From NCBI GenBank assembly GCA_038526245.1, contig JBCBGZ010000036.1:1-25317 (forward strand): a stretch of DNA of 25,317 nucleotides, read 5' to 3'. Below, piece after piece: positions 9,401 through 16,411 of this stretch. The notes beneath the pieces are model-generated. The model made no database searches. It saw nothing but the letters and a program-made list of their open reading frames with translations, and was not told the DNA's origin. Within the stretch, counting starts at the first letter, position 1. Every line of letters begins with the position of its first letter. The stretch is from UBA5336 sp038526245. GTDB lineage: Bacteria; Pseudomonadota; Alphaproteobacteria; Caulobacterales; Hyphomonadaceae. A program made the translations under genes and the position numbers.

Positions 9401-9623
9401 CAACCCCTGCAATCCTGTCTTCGATCACCTGGGTTATGCGCGTTTCCACCACATCCGCGGACGCGCCCGCATACCGCGTATCCACGGTCACAATTGGCGC
9501 ATCAATGTCGGGATATTCGCGCAGGCTCAGCCGGTCGAAGGCAACGACGCCGAAGATCACCAGAACCAGGGCGATCACCGAAGCGAAGACGGGTCTTTTG
9601 ACTGCGGTATCCGACAAGAGCAT
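6489..9623 (-). CDS. RND-family efflux pump, inner-membrane transporter (AcrB/MexF-like)
   Basis: A 1044-residue proton-driven trimeric pump of the hydrophobe/amphiphile efflux class. It starts MLLSDTAVKRPVFA, runs into TM1, then two large periplasmic loops separated by the TM2-6 block. Proton-relay residues are present: Asp400-Asp401 in GLVVDDAIVVLENIS (TM4), the TM10 lysine in VGLAAKNGILIVEFANQ near residue 930, and the TGLTTAAGALPLIL TM11 segment. It is the last gene of a three-gene operon; 12 bases separate it from the adaptor stop, with a weak AGGG-type ribosome-binding site. Substrates cannot be deduced. No regulator gene is adjacent. The frame looks intact throughout, in contrast to the outer-membrane gene of the same operon. 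Confidence 0.95.
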   Translation of the reverse strand: MLLSDTAVKRPVFASVIALVLVIFGVVAFDRLSLREYPDIDAPIVTVDTRYAGASADVVETRITQVIEDRIAGVEGIRFINSNSSDGRSRISIEFGVNQDIDVAANDIRDRISGVLDNLPEEADPPEVEKADSNDDVIIWLNLAAENLTTPELSDYADRYLVDRFSALDGVARVRVGGSRNYALRVWIDRRALAARGLTVNDIEQALRRENIEAPAGQIESQTRAYTVRIDRTFQTPQDFAELVIAEGDDYLVRLGDVARVERGTVEDRNMFRGNGVPMVGLGIVKQSTANTVDVANAAKDLADRLNETLPEGMVIARSFDSSVFISASIREVFNTLLIAVGLVTLVIFLFLGSLRATIIPAITVPISIVATFIVLYALGLSINLLTLLALVLAIGLVVDDAIVVLENISRRMNAYGETPLVAAFRGTRQVGFAVVATTLVLVAVFVPITFLQGDVGRLFTEFALTISAAVVFSSLLALTLTPMMASKLVKPSSEKTSLLSAIPRAVDTGFGVIRLGYGWLLDRIILRPILMGVLLLSLFAGAWQLSQTVEEEYVPREDRGAFFVAVRGPQGASYAYMERYIDEIERRLLPYTESQDGNPPEVNRLLIRAPGFGSSSFNQAFTIVVLNDWSERRPADEIIGEINRRLSDLPGVRGFARMRQGLGGGTGKPVQFVIGGPSYEVLTQWRDTYVAALEENNPGLVDIDWDYKETQPQYRIKVDYDRAADLGVTVADIGSTLQTMLGSRRVTTYIENGEEYDVILEGLRSDQNTPNDVENIYVRSARSAQLIPLSNLISVQAIADSPTLNRYNRVRAITIEAGLAPGASLGEVLDAMQETARDVLPMEATIDFKGQSLDFKTSGSSILFVFVIGLVIVFLVLAAQFESYRHPVIIMLCVPATLAGGLLGLWLTGNSLNIYTQIGLIMLVGLAAKNGILIVEFANQLRDQGEQFHAALKEAAMARLRPIVMTGLTTAAGALPLILSSGAGAETRSAIGVVILYGVVAAVVVTVLFVPTAYALIARGSGSPGDVARRLEAEANADATPAE

Positions 9624-9635
9624 CGCGTAGTCGCC

Positions 9636-10754
9636 CTAGTTTGCCGAAGCGCCGGTGGTCGCGCCGCCGGACGCGCCATTGCCCGCAATCGGCTCAAACC
9701 GAGGCTCCAACATCTCCTCGTCACGGATGACGACCGGCGCGCCCTCGCGCACGCGGATGATCCCCTCGGTGATGACACGTTCGCCCAGCGCCAGACCGTC
9801 GATCACCTCAATATAGCCCGCACTTCGCTGTCCAAGCTGCACCTCGGAGCGACGCGCCACCAGGTTGCCGCCCTCCTCGATGACTTTCCAGACAAACGTC
9901 TTTGGTCCAACGGGTTGCACGACTTCTTCAGGGATCGCGAGACGAGTGCGCGGTTCGGCCCTCACGGTGACGCGCATAAACGTGCCTGACCGCAAGAGCG
10001 CCTCGGGATTCGGCAGGCTCGCGCGCGCGCGAATAGACCGTGTCACCGGGTCAATCCGGTTGTCCAAAGTCGCCACGGTCCCGATGAAAACCTCGCCCGG
10101 CAGGTCGTCGGTTTCCGCGATAATCTCGGTGCCAGGCTGCACAGACCGCAAGAGCGTAGATGGCACGTCAAAGTCCAACAGCATTTCGCTGTCATCAATC
10201 AGGGTCGCGACCACGTCGCCGGGCCGCACAAACGAACCAACGCTAACCTGCCGGAACCCCAGGACACCTTCGAATGGCGCCACCAGAACGCGGTCTCGCT
10301 GGCGCGACTGTAGCGCGCGCAAATTGGCTTCAGCGCTATCGAGGTCACGGCGCGCCGAATCAAGCTCCGAAAGGGAAACAGCTTCGGCTTCGGCCAGACG
10401 CTCTACCCGGTCGAGCTGTCGGCTGGCCTCGTCCACATCGGCTTCCGCCGCTTCAACCAGGGCGACCTGCTCCCTCTGGGCCAACGATACCAGCGTCTTG
10501 CCGGCGCGCACGCGCTCGCCATCCTCGAAATACAATGCGGTGATCCGGTCTGACGCGTTCAGGGTGAGGTCGACTTGCTCGCGCGGAGAGAGCGTTCCGA
10601 GCGCCTCAATCTCGCGAGAGAATTCTCGTTCTGCGACCGGCTCGACAAATACGCTGGCGGGGCCTCCGCGCTGGGCCAGCGCTGAAGGCGAGACAACAAC
10701 AAACGCCACCGCGAGTGCAATGAAACTGAAGAATGCAGAGCTGCGATCAGCCAT
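9636..10754 (-). CDS. RND efflux periplasmic adaptor (membrane fusion protein)
   Basis: A 372-residue HlyD/AcrA-type adaptor linking the pump to an outer-membrane channel. Residues 1-27 form a Sec signal peptide ending SALA, with no lipobox. The barrel-sandwich halves flank a helical hairpin (about residues 95-155, rich in Glu/Ala/Arg heptads), with LVAPFEGVLGFRQVSVGSFVRPGD marking the second half, then a beta-barrel domain (DNRIDPVTRSIRAR) and a membrane-proximal domain. The short hairpin resembles the MexH/MdtA type rather than long-hairpin AcrA. An AGGAGA ribosome-binding site lies inside the 3' end of the upstream gene, and the start overlaps that gene by eight bases (10747-10754), so translational coupling is expected. 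The C-terminal 20 residues are a Gly/Ala/Thr-rich tail. Confidence 0.93.
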   Translation of the reverse strand: MADRSSAFFSFIALAVAFVVVSPSALAQRGGPASVFVEPVAEREFSREIEALGTLSPREQVDLTLNASDRITALYFEDGERVRAGKTLVSLAQREQVALVEAAEADVDEASRQLDRVERLAEAEAVSLSELDSARRDLDSAEANLRALQSRQRDRVLVAPFEGVLGFRQVSVGSFVRPGDVVATLIDDSEMLLDFDVPSTLLRSVQPGTEIIAETDDLPGEVFIGTVATLDNRIDPVTRSIRARASLPNPEALLRSGTFMRVTVRAEPRTRLAIPEEVVQPVGPKTFVWKVIEEGGNLVARRSEVQLGQRSAGYIEVIDGLALGERVITEGIIRVREGAPVVIRDEEMLEPRFEPIAGNGASGGATTGASAN

Positions 10755-12201
10755 TCGGGGTGTCTCCTGTTGCGCGGGTCTCGTTGATCTGTTCTGCAGA
10801 CCAGATGCCGCCTAGGGCTCTGTACGCAAATATAGCCTGTCTGGTTGTTTCGAGACGACTGATTTCCAATCGGTCCTGCGCATCAAGCTGAGCGCGTTGG
10901 GCATCGATCACGTCGAGAAAGTCATCGACCCCTTCTTCAAATCGTAGTCGCGCCAGGGACGTCGCCCGCTCAGCGGACGCTGCCGCCGCTTCCAGATCCG
11001 CGCGCCGGGCACGTTCAAAGGCATAGCCGATGAGCGCCGTTTCCACCTCGCCCAGGGCCTCAACGACAATACGCTCATAATTCTCGATGGCTCGCCGGGT
11101 GCGCGCATCGCTTACATCGATATCGGCGCGAACGCGGCGCAAGTCAGGGCCTTCCCAGCGGATTGCCGGCCCAATCCCGAAGCCGAAGCTGTCACCAATA
11201 TCGTTGGTCTCATTGAAGAGACTGAGCAGATTGGCGTTGAACGTCAGAGTTGGAAAAAGGCGTGCACGGTCGGCCTCTCCCAGAGCAAGCAATTGGGCGA
11301 TCTCTGCTTCGGCAGCGCGAACGTCGGGCCTCCGGCGGATCAAGGCCACTGGCGTTTCCACTGCCAGGACGTTCGGCGGGCCAGGAATGGCGCCCGGCGC
11401 GGCGAGCGCACGCTCCACCAAAGGTATCTCTGAGAGGCTGGTTTGTCCCGTCAGCGTGACGAGGTTCGCCGCTGCAATACGCATTCGCGCTTCAATCTGC
11501 GGCACAGAAGCCAGCGTCGTGCGGAACTGGGATTCAGCGCGCTCCAGATCAAGGCGCGTAGCCCGGCCATTTTCAAACAGAGTTCGCAGGAGCGCCAGAC
11601 TATCACCCTGGAGCTCGGCATTGGAGCGGGCCACGGTAAGCCGGACCTGGCTGCCGCGAAGTTCAGCATAGGCGAGTGCAGTATTGGCTGCCACGGTTAC
11701 GGCGAGGTCGCGCTGCAGTTCTATCTCGCTGTCCAGTCCCGCTGCGGCCGCAGCGACCAGCGCATCTATCCGCCCGAACGCGTCATACTCCCAACTGGCG
11801 CCGAACTGTCCCGATCCGCTGAACTCTGCGTCAGCGCCGTCGCGGGGTGCTTGTCCGAACTCAGCCGAAGCGCTGCTGTACGTCTATATGGTTCGTTCAA
11901 GGCCCTCGGCCACCAGGCGTGCGCGTGCCGTGTGGATGTCAGCCAGCGCCACGTCGAGGTCCCGGTTCTGTTCCAGCGCGGCGGTGACGAGGTCCCCAAG
12001 CATTGGATCATCGAAAGTGCGCCACCAATCGCCTGCAACGGCCATGGCCGCCAAACCGTTTCGGTCGCCATGGTCGAAGGTGGACGGAGACGCCAGCTCA
12101 AGTGATGGCGACTGGAGGGCGTCTGGAACAGCTACGCAGCCCGCTGCAAGCGCGGCGGGCAAAACCACCGCAGAATTGAACCGAAATCGTTTCATGGCCA
12201 T
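10747..12201 (-). pseudogene. RND outer-membrane factor (NodT/OprM-like lipoprotein) interrupted by one in-frame amber codon
   Basis: Reading one frame from ATG 12201 gives 484 positions of a normal outer-membrane efflux lipoprotein, with a single TAG at 11884-11886 (codon 106). Before it are a signal peptide with lipobox LAAGC and the family opening DWWRTFDDPMLGDLV...NRDLDVALADIHTARARL. After it the same frame continues without a shift (QFGASWEYDAFGRIDALVAAAAAG, then ANTALAYAELRGSQ, IRRRPDVRAAEAEIAQL and a second outer-membrane-efflux repeat) to TGA 10747-10749. As written it encodes a 105-residue fragment and a 378-codon remainder whose only obvious restart is a GTG at 11694. The break could be a true nonsense mutation, a base-call error or readthrough. 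TAG ends otsA, guaA, hspQ, the adaptor and the pump here, so general recoding is unlikely. An alternative start is ATG 12195. Confidence 0.85.
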
Positions 12202-12232
12202 GCAGATAAGCCGATCACCGCAAATACCAGCT

Positions 12233-12253
12233 ATCGAGACCGAAAGTCTCGAT
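12233..12253. promoter_or_regulatory. 21-bp perfect palindrome upstream of the efflux operon (operator candidate)
   Basis: The sequence ATCGAGAC-N5-GTCTCGAT is an exact 8-bp inverted repeat around CGAAA, placed 32-52 bases upstream of the efflux operon's first start codon and 57 bases downstream of the guaA stop. It is not followed by a T-run on the minus strand, which argues against a classical intrinsic terminator for guaA. Length and symmetry fit a TetR- or MarR-type operator. The rest of the 108-base interval 12202-12309 shows nothing else I can support. Confidence 0.45.
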
Positions 12254-12309
12254 TGAGCGTTGCTAAATGCGACTGCAAGAGAACTGTCGGCAGTTGGCCA
12301 AAGCGGGAC

Positions 12310-13878
12310 CTATTCCCACTCGATCGTTCCCGGCGGCTTGCTGGTGATGTCATAGACGACGCGGTTCACGCCTTTCACCTCGTTGATGATACGCGTTGCA
12401 ACGCGGCCAAGGAAGGCGTGATCAAAGGGGTAATAATCCGCTGTCATGCCATCGGTCGACGTGACAGCGCGCAGGGCCAGCACGCTTTCATAGGTGCGCT
12501 CATCTCCCATCACGCCGACGGTATTGACCGGGAGCAATACGGCAAACGCCTGCCAGATCTCGTCATAGAGGTTATGGGTGCGCAGCTCCTCCAGATAGAT
12601 CGCATCGGCCTTGCGTAGCGTGTCAGCCTTCTCGCGCGTGATCTCGCCCGGGATACGGATCGCAAGGCCCGGCCCCGGAAACGGATGGCGGCCAATAAAG
12701 GCCTCCGGCAGGCCCAACTCCCGCCCCAGGGCGCGCACTTCATCTTTGAAGAGCTCACGCAAGGGCTCGACCAGTTTCATGTTCATGCGCTCTGGCAGGC
12801 CACCCACATTGTGGTGGGACTTGATGGTCACGCTCGGCCCGCCCAGCGCACTGACGCTCTCAATCACGTCTGGATAGAGCGTGCCCTGGGCCAGGAAATC
12901 GGCCCCGCCGATCTTCTTGGCTTCTTCCTCGAACACATCGATGAATAGCCCGCCAATAATCTTGCGCTTGCGCTCGGGGTCGCTGACGCTGGCCAGCTTG
13001 CCAAGAAAGAGCTCTGAGGCGTCCACATGGACGAGCGGGATGTTGTAGTGCTCGCGGAACAGGCCCACGACCTGCTCACTTTCATTGACGCGCATGAGGC
13101 CGTGATCGACATAGACGCAGGTGAGTTGCTCGCCGATTGCTTCGTGGATGAGCACAGCGGCCACCGAACTGTCGACGCCGCCTGACAGGCCACAGATCAC
13201 TCGCCCCTGCCCCACCTGGGCGCGGATCTTTTCAATCGCCTCGGCGCGATAGGCTGCCATGGTCCAGTCGCCCTTGAGGCCGGCAACGCCATGGGTGAAA
13301 TTGCGCAGCATTTGCGCGCCGTGGATGGTGTGGACAACTTCGGGGTGGAATTGGGTGCCATAGAAACACCGCTCGGGATCGGCGATGACCGCATAGGGCG
13401 CGCCGGGCGAGCGGGCGATAACGCCAAATCCGGGCGCCATCTCCGCGACATGGTCACCATGGCTCATCCAGACCTGCTCGCCGGTTTCGCCCAGGAAGAG
13501 GCCTTCGAGGATGGGGTCGTCCACGACGCGCTCAATAAAGGCGCGTCCAAACTCCCGGCTTTCGCCGCTTTCAACGCGTCCGCCAAGCTGCTCCATCATA
13601 ACCTGCTGGCCGTAGCAGATGCCAAGCACGGGCACGCCCGCAGCGAAGATGGCGTCATCGGCGCGGGGACTATCCTCCCAGGTCACGCTGGAGGGGCCAC
13701 CAGACAAGATCACCGCCTTTGGGCCATAGGTCGCCAGAAATGCCGCATCGACCTTGTTGAAGGGGTGAATCTCGCAATACACGCCGCTCTCACGCAGGCG
13801 CCGGGCAATCAGCTGCGTCACCTGGGAGCCGAAATCGACGATCAGGGCGCGTTCATGTTGGTGTTCTGACTGGGTCAC
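12310..13878 (-). CDS. guaA: GMP synthase (glutamine-hydrolysing)
   Basis: Converts XMP, ATP and glutamine to GMP, the last step of guanine nucleotide synthesis. With the GTG start at 13878 the enzyme has 522 residues, the normal length. The class I glutamine amidotransferase domain shows VDFGSQVTQLIARR near 14-28, nucleophile Cys88 in LGICYGQQ and GTQFHPEV; the ATP-pyrophosphatase domain has the P-loop GLSGGVDSSV; the dimerisation domain ends with the conserved PPGTIEWE. The GTG is chosen over an upstream in-frame start (13965) because AGAGGA lies six bases upstream and because the extra 29 residues are unlike the family. The start overlaps the stop of the DUF2442 gene as GTGA (13875-13878), so GuaA translation is probably coupled to that gene. 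Confidence 0.97.
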   Translation of the reverse strand: MTQSEHQHERALIVDFGSQVTQLIARRLRESGVYCEIHPFNKVDAAFLATYGPKAVILSGGPSSVTWEDSPRADDAIFAAGVPVLGICYGQQVMMEQLGGRVESGESREFGRAFIERVVDDPILEGLFLGETGEQVWMSHGDHVAEMAPGFGVIARSPGAPYAVIADPERCFYGTQFHPEVVHTIHGAQMLRNFTHGVAGLKGDWTMAAYRAEAIEKIRAQVGQGRVICGLSGGVDSSVAAVLIHEAIGEQLTCVYVDHGLMRVNESEQVVGLFREHYNIPLVHVDASELFLGKLASVSDPERKRKIIGGLFIDVFEEEAKKIGGADFLAQGTLYPDVIESVSALGGPSVTIKSHHNVGGLPERMNMKLVEPLRELFKDEVRALGRELGLPEAFIGRHPFPGPGLAIRIPGEITREKADTLRKADAIYLEELRTHNLYDEIWQAFAVLLPVNTVGVMGDERTYESVLALRAVTSTDGMTADYYPFDHAFLGRVATRIINEVKGVNRVVYDITSKPPGTIEWE

Positions 13879-14144
13879 GCTGCGTCCTCTGCGGTCTGCA
13901 GGGCGCCTGCTGCCGCCAGATCTGCATGCAACGCCCAGGGGGCAAGGTCGAAACCATTTGGCCATGTCGGCGCGCCTGCTTCGAGAAAAACGCGGGCAAA
14001 ATAGTCTGGGTCTGCAAGGGGCGCGGTCATCGCCGTGTCCCTTGCGATCATTGGCGAAAGGTCCACTTCGCCAACACTGCCATTTGAGAAGCGCAGGCGG
14101 AGTACCGGGTGCTCTGCCGAAATCAATTCCAGCACTTTAATCAT
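13875..14144 (-). CDS. DUF2442-domain protein (possible antitoxin-like partner)
   Basis: An 89-residue acidic protein starting MIKVLELISAEHPVLRLRFSNGSVGEVDL, the DUF2442 pattern in which a short beta-rich domain describes how a gene product depends on a residue-rich 'F-x-D-G' strand; the segment APTWPNGFDLAPWALHA is the typical C-terminal part. The ATG at 14144 has a strong GGAGG ribosome-binding site eight bases upstream and overlaps the DUF4160 stop by eight bases (14137-14144); a longer in-frame start at 14357 only reads through the DUF4160 gene. DUF2442 and DUF4160 genes often sit together, and an antitoxin-like role has been proposed for such pairs, but I know of no assigned biochemical function. 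Its stop is embedded in the guaA start. Confidence 0.8.
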   Translation of the reverse strand: MIKVLELISAEHPVLRLRFSNGSVGEVDLSPMIARDTAMTAPLADPDYFARVFLEAGAPTWPNGFDLAPWALHADLAAAGALQTAEDAA

Positions 14145-14403
14145 CGTCCAGACCTCCAATACGTTCCAACGGCTCCAAAGCTTCTGCCCGACTCCAATTG
14201 GCTTCAAGCTCCGCCCTTCTCTGTTCGATCCATTCCTGGACAAGCCTTTCCACACGTCTTGGCAGGCTGCCGCGGAGCACCTCTCCATTCCTGATACCAA
14301 CAAGCGCCTCGAACCCCGAATACACCACATGGATATGAGGTGGCGGATGATCGCCAAAATACATACGCACGGTTATGCCGAGGAATTGGGATATGATTGG
14401 CAT
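14137..14403 (-). CDS. DUF4160-domain protein
   Basis: An 88-residue protein with the DUF4160 signature: MPIISQFLGITVRMYFGDHPPPHIHVVYSGFEA at the start (aromatic-rich strand and the D-H-x-P-P-H-I-H-V histidine cluster, residues 18-26) and LPRRVERLVQEWIEQRRAELEANW later, a helix that ends in a family-typical acidic tail. The histidine cluster could bind metal or form an active site, but no activity is established. It begins eight bases after the rsmB-like stop and overlaps the DUF2442 gene by eight bases, so the two form a tight pair inside the rsmB-guaA operon. Together they resemble a two-gene toxin-antitoxin layout with DUF4160 as putative effector; that is inference from gene arrangement only. 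Confidence 0.82.
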   Translation of the reverse strand: MPIISQFLGITVRMYFGDHPPPHIHVVYSGFEALVGIRNGEVLRGSLPRRVERLVQEWIEQRRAELEANWSRAEALEPLERIGGLDDD

Positions 14404-14411
14404 AGCGCGGT

Positions 14412-15728
14412 TTAGCCGAGTCCCCAGCTGCGCCGCAACACTGCAAAGAAGAACCCATCTGTGCCTGCGCGCTTGGGCGTCAGGCGCACGCTGCCTGTGG
14501 GGCTTTCATTGGCTTTCACAATCCGTGCGCCCTCGCTGGTGAGGAGGCCGCTGGCGATCGCGGCATCGGCGCCGCTTTCTCGTGAGAAGTCCGGCATGTC
14601 GGCGAGGAAGCTCGCGACCTGGTCCTCGTCTTCCTCCATCAAGAAGCTGCAGGTGGCGTAGAGAATTCGCCCTCCGGGCTTCACGTATTTCGCGCTCTCG
14701 CGGAGGATTTCAGCCTGCTCCTCCTGACGCTTGGCGAAGGATTTCTCGGTCAGGCGCCACTTCGTATCCGGCTTGCGCCGCCATGTGCCCGTGCCGCTGC
14801 AGGGCGCATCTATGAAGACGCAATCCATCTGCCCTTCCAGAGGCGCCAGCACGTCTGGTTCGTCTGGGTGGCAAAGCTGAACATTATGGGCGCCGGAGCG
14901 CTTCAGCCGTGGGATCAACGCGCTCAGGCGCCGCCCGTCAATATCATAGGCGAAGACCTGGCCTTTGCCGTCCATCGCGGCGGCCATGGCGAGCGTCTTG
15001 CCGCCACCGCCCGCACAGTAGTCCAGCACCTGCTCGCCCGGCTTCACATTCGCCGCAGCGGCTGCGATCTGGCTGCCGGCATCCTGCACCTCCACCCAGC
15101 CCTTGGAATAGGCCGGGATCGCCTCCAGTGAGGCTTCGCGCTGACTCGGGTCCGGTGCTGGGATGTGGAAGGCATGCTTGAGCAGCGGTGACGGTTTCGC
15201 CTTGGCCGAATAGAGAGCCTTCTCCGCTTTCTCCAAATCGGCCTTCAGCGTATTCACACGTATGTCGACCGGTGCCCGGGCGGCCATGGCCTGGCCCTCC
15301 ATCACCGCATCTTCCGCAAAGACGCGGGCCATTTGGGGCGCTAACCATTCGGGAAAGTCGCCGATGACATGAGATGGCGCGGCTGGGTCCGGCGCCAGCA
15401 GCAGCCCTTCGCGCTCCGCATTTGTCAGCGGCGTAGGCCCGTGGTCTTCATAACAGGCCTGTTCCAGCGTGCGCAGGTCCATGTCCCAGGCGAAGCGCGC
15501 TGCGGCGAACACCAGAGCGCGGGCATCCTCGCTGCCCATGGCATGGCCGAGCGAATTGCGCCGCCGAAGCGCGTCCAGCACCAAACCCGACACCCAGGCC
15601 CGATCCTTTGACCCGGCATACCGTGCGCGCTTGCCCCAATCGCGCACGGCGACCTTCACCGGCTGGCGGCGCTGCATCACGTCTTCAAGCACATGGATGG
15701 CTGCGGACAGCCGGCCGCCGAGTTTCAT
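14412..15728 (-). CDS. RsmB/NOP-family RNA (cytosine-5)-methyltransferase
   Basis: A 438-residue SAM-dependent m5C RNA methyltransferase. The first 140 residues form a helical NusB-like region; the Rossmann catalytic domain has VQDAGSQIAA at 214-223, the SAM-binding motif I DYCAGGGGKTLAMA at 236-249, YDID at 261-264, motif IV with Cys310 in DAPCSGTGTWRRKPD and motif VI with Cys360 in LYATCSF. The two cysteines are the releasing and nucleophilic residues of m5C methyltransferases. E. coli RsmB modifies 16S C967; the identical target here is not certain because several RsmB paralogues exist in alphaproteobacteria. A GAGG ribosome-binding site precedes ATG 15728. It heads the operon with DUF4160, DUF2442 and guaA, and is divergent from the GNAT gene across 77 bases. 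Confidence 0.9.
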   Translation of the reverse strand: MKLGGRLSAAIHVLEDVMQRRQPVKVAVRDWGKRARYAGSKDRAWVSGLVLDALRRRNSLGHAMGSEDARALVFAAARFAWDMDLRTLEQACYEDHGPTPLTNAEREGLLLAPDPAAPSHVIGDFPEWLAPQMARVFAEDAVMEGQAMAARAPVDIRVNTLKADLEKAEKALYSAKAKPSPLLKHAFHIPAPDPSQREASLEAIPAYSKGWVEVQDAGSQIAAAAANVKPGEQVLDYCAGGGGKTLAMAAAMDGKGQVFAYDIDGRRLSALIPRLKRSGAHNVQLCHPDEPDVLAPLEGQMDCVFIDAPCSGTGTWRRKPDTKWRLTEKSFAKRQEEQAEILRESAKYVKPGGRILYATCSFLMEEDEDQVASFLADMPDFSRESGADAAIASGLLTSEGARIVKANESPTGSVRLTPKRAGTDGFFFAVLRRSWGLG

Positions 15729-15805
15729 TGGGGCGCCTCAGGTCTGGATTGGAAAGCCTCGCGTGGTAGCGTGCCGTGCGGGCAGACGCAAATGGGAGAC
15801 GCCGT

Positions 15806-16411
15806 ATGCCGATCAATATCGACATGCCTGCTGAACAGCGGCGGGCACAGCCGGGCGAATGGCGCCTTGTCGGCGACATTATCGCTAAGGCCTTCGCAAA
15901 GGACCCCGTAAACCTCCACGTGTTCGGAACTGAGCGGGCAATTCAATCCTGCATGCGCATTCTGGCACGGAACGTTTATGTTCCGGCTGGCCATAGCTTT
16001 TTGCAAGGCGAAGACGGCGCAACCATGTGGCTGCCGCCCGGCGTGGCCGGCAATTTTGGAGGGTTGGCACAGCTGAAGTTCACAGTCGCCATGGCGCGGT
16101 TCGCCACAAAGGGAGCCATGAACCGCGCATTGGACCTTTCAGCGCAAATGGCAGAGCATCATCCCACCGAACCGCACATGTATCTTTTCACCATCGGTGC
16201 CGTGCCGGAGGCCCGGGGCAAAGGCGTGGGAAAGTCACTGCTGGCGCCGGTGCTCGCCGCGTGCGACCGGGACGGTATCCCGGTCTATCTTGAGAATTCA
16301 AATCCGGTAAATGGCGGCTTTTATCGCGCCCACGGGTTCGAGACGATTACAAAATTTCAGGTTGGCGGCGACGGCCCCGTGATGGAACCCATGTGGCGAT
16401 TGCCACGTTAA
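15806..16411 (+). CDS. GNAT-family N-acetyltransferase
   Basis: A 201-residue acetyltransferase. ATG 15806 is preceded by GGGAGA at seven-base spacing; the in-frame start at 15776 has no such site. The acetyl-CoA-binding motif is clear near the C-terminus: MYLFTIGAVPEARGKGVGKSLL, with the Arg137-Gly-Lys-Gly-Val-Gly pyrophosphate loop on the canonical beta-strand, then the VYLENSNPVNGGFYRAHGF element typical of GNATs acting on small molecules or peptides. Substrate unknown. The gene is convergent with the SDR gene; the two stop codons overlap at 16408-16411. Confidence 0.88.
   Translation: MPINIDMPAEQRRAQPGEWRLVGDIIAKAFAKDPVNLHVFGTERAIQSCMRILARNVYVPAGHSFLQGEDGATMWLPPGVAGNFGGLAQLKFTVAMARFATKGAMNRALDLSAQMAEHHPTEPHMYLFTIGAVPEARGKGVGKSLLAPVLAACDRDGIPVYLENSNPVNGGFYRAHGFETITKFQVGGDGPVMEPMWRLPR

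Noticed and set aside
11766..12101. A frameshift, rather than a stop codon, as the lesion in the outer-membrane gene
   Set aside because: Both parts of the protein are in the same frame (positions 12201 and 11694 differ by a multiple of three) and the translation across the TAG aligns with the family without a gap.
11443..12105. A plus-strand frame crossing the amber site, considered as the true gene
   Set aside because: The minus strand on both sides of the TAG encodes a continuous outer-membrane efflux protein; the plus-strand translation has no family character.
13879..13965. Upstream in-frame start for guaA
   Set aside because: The extra 29 residues lie within the DUF2442 gene in another frame and have no GMP-synthase character; a clear AGAGGA site serves GTG 13878.
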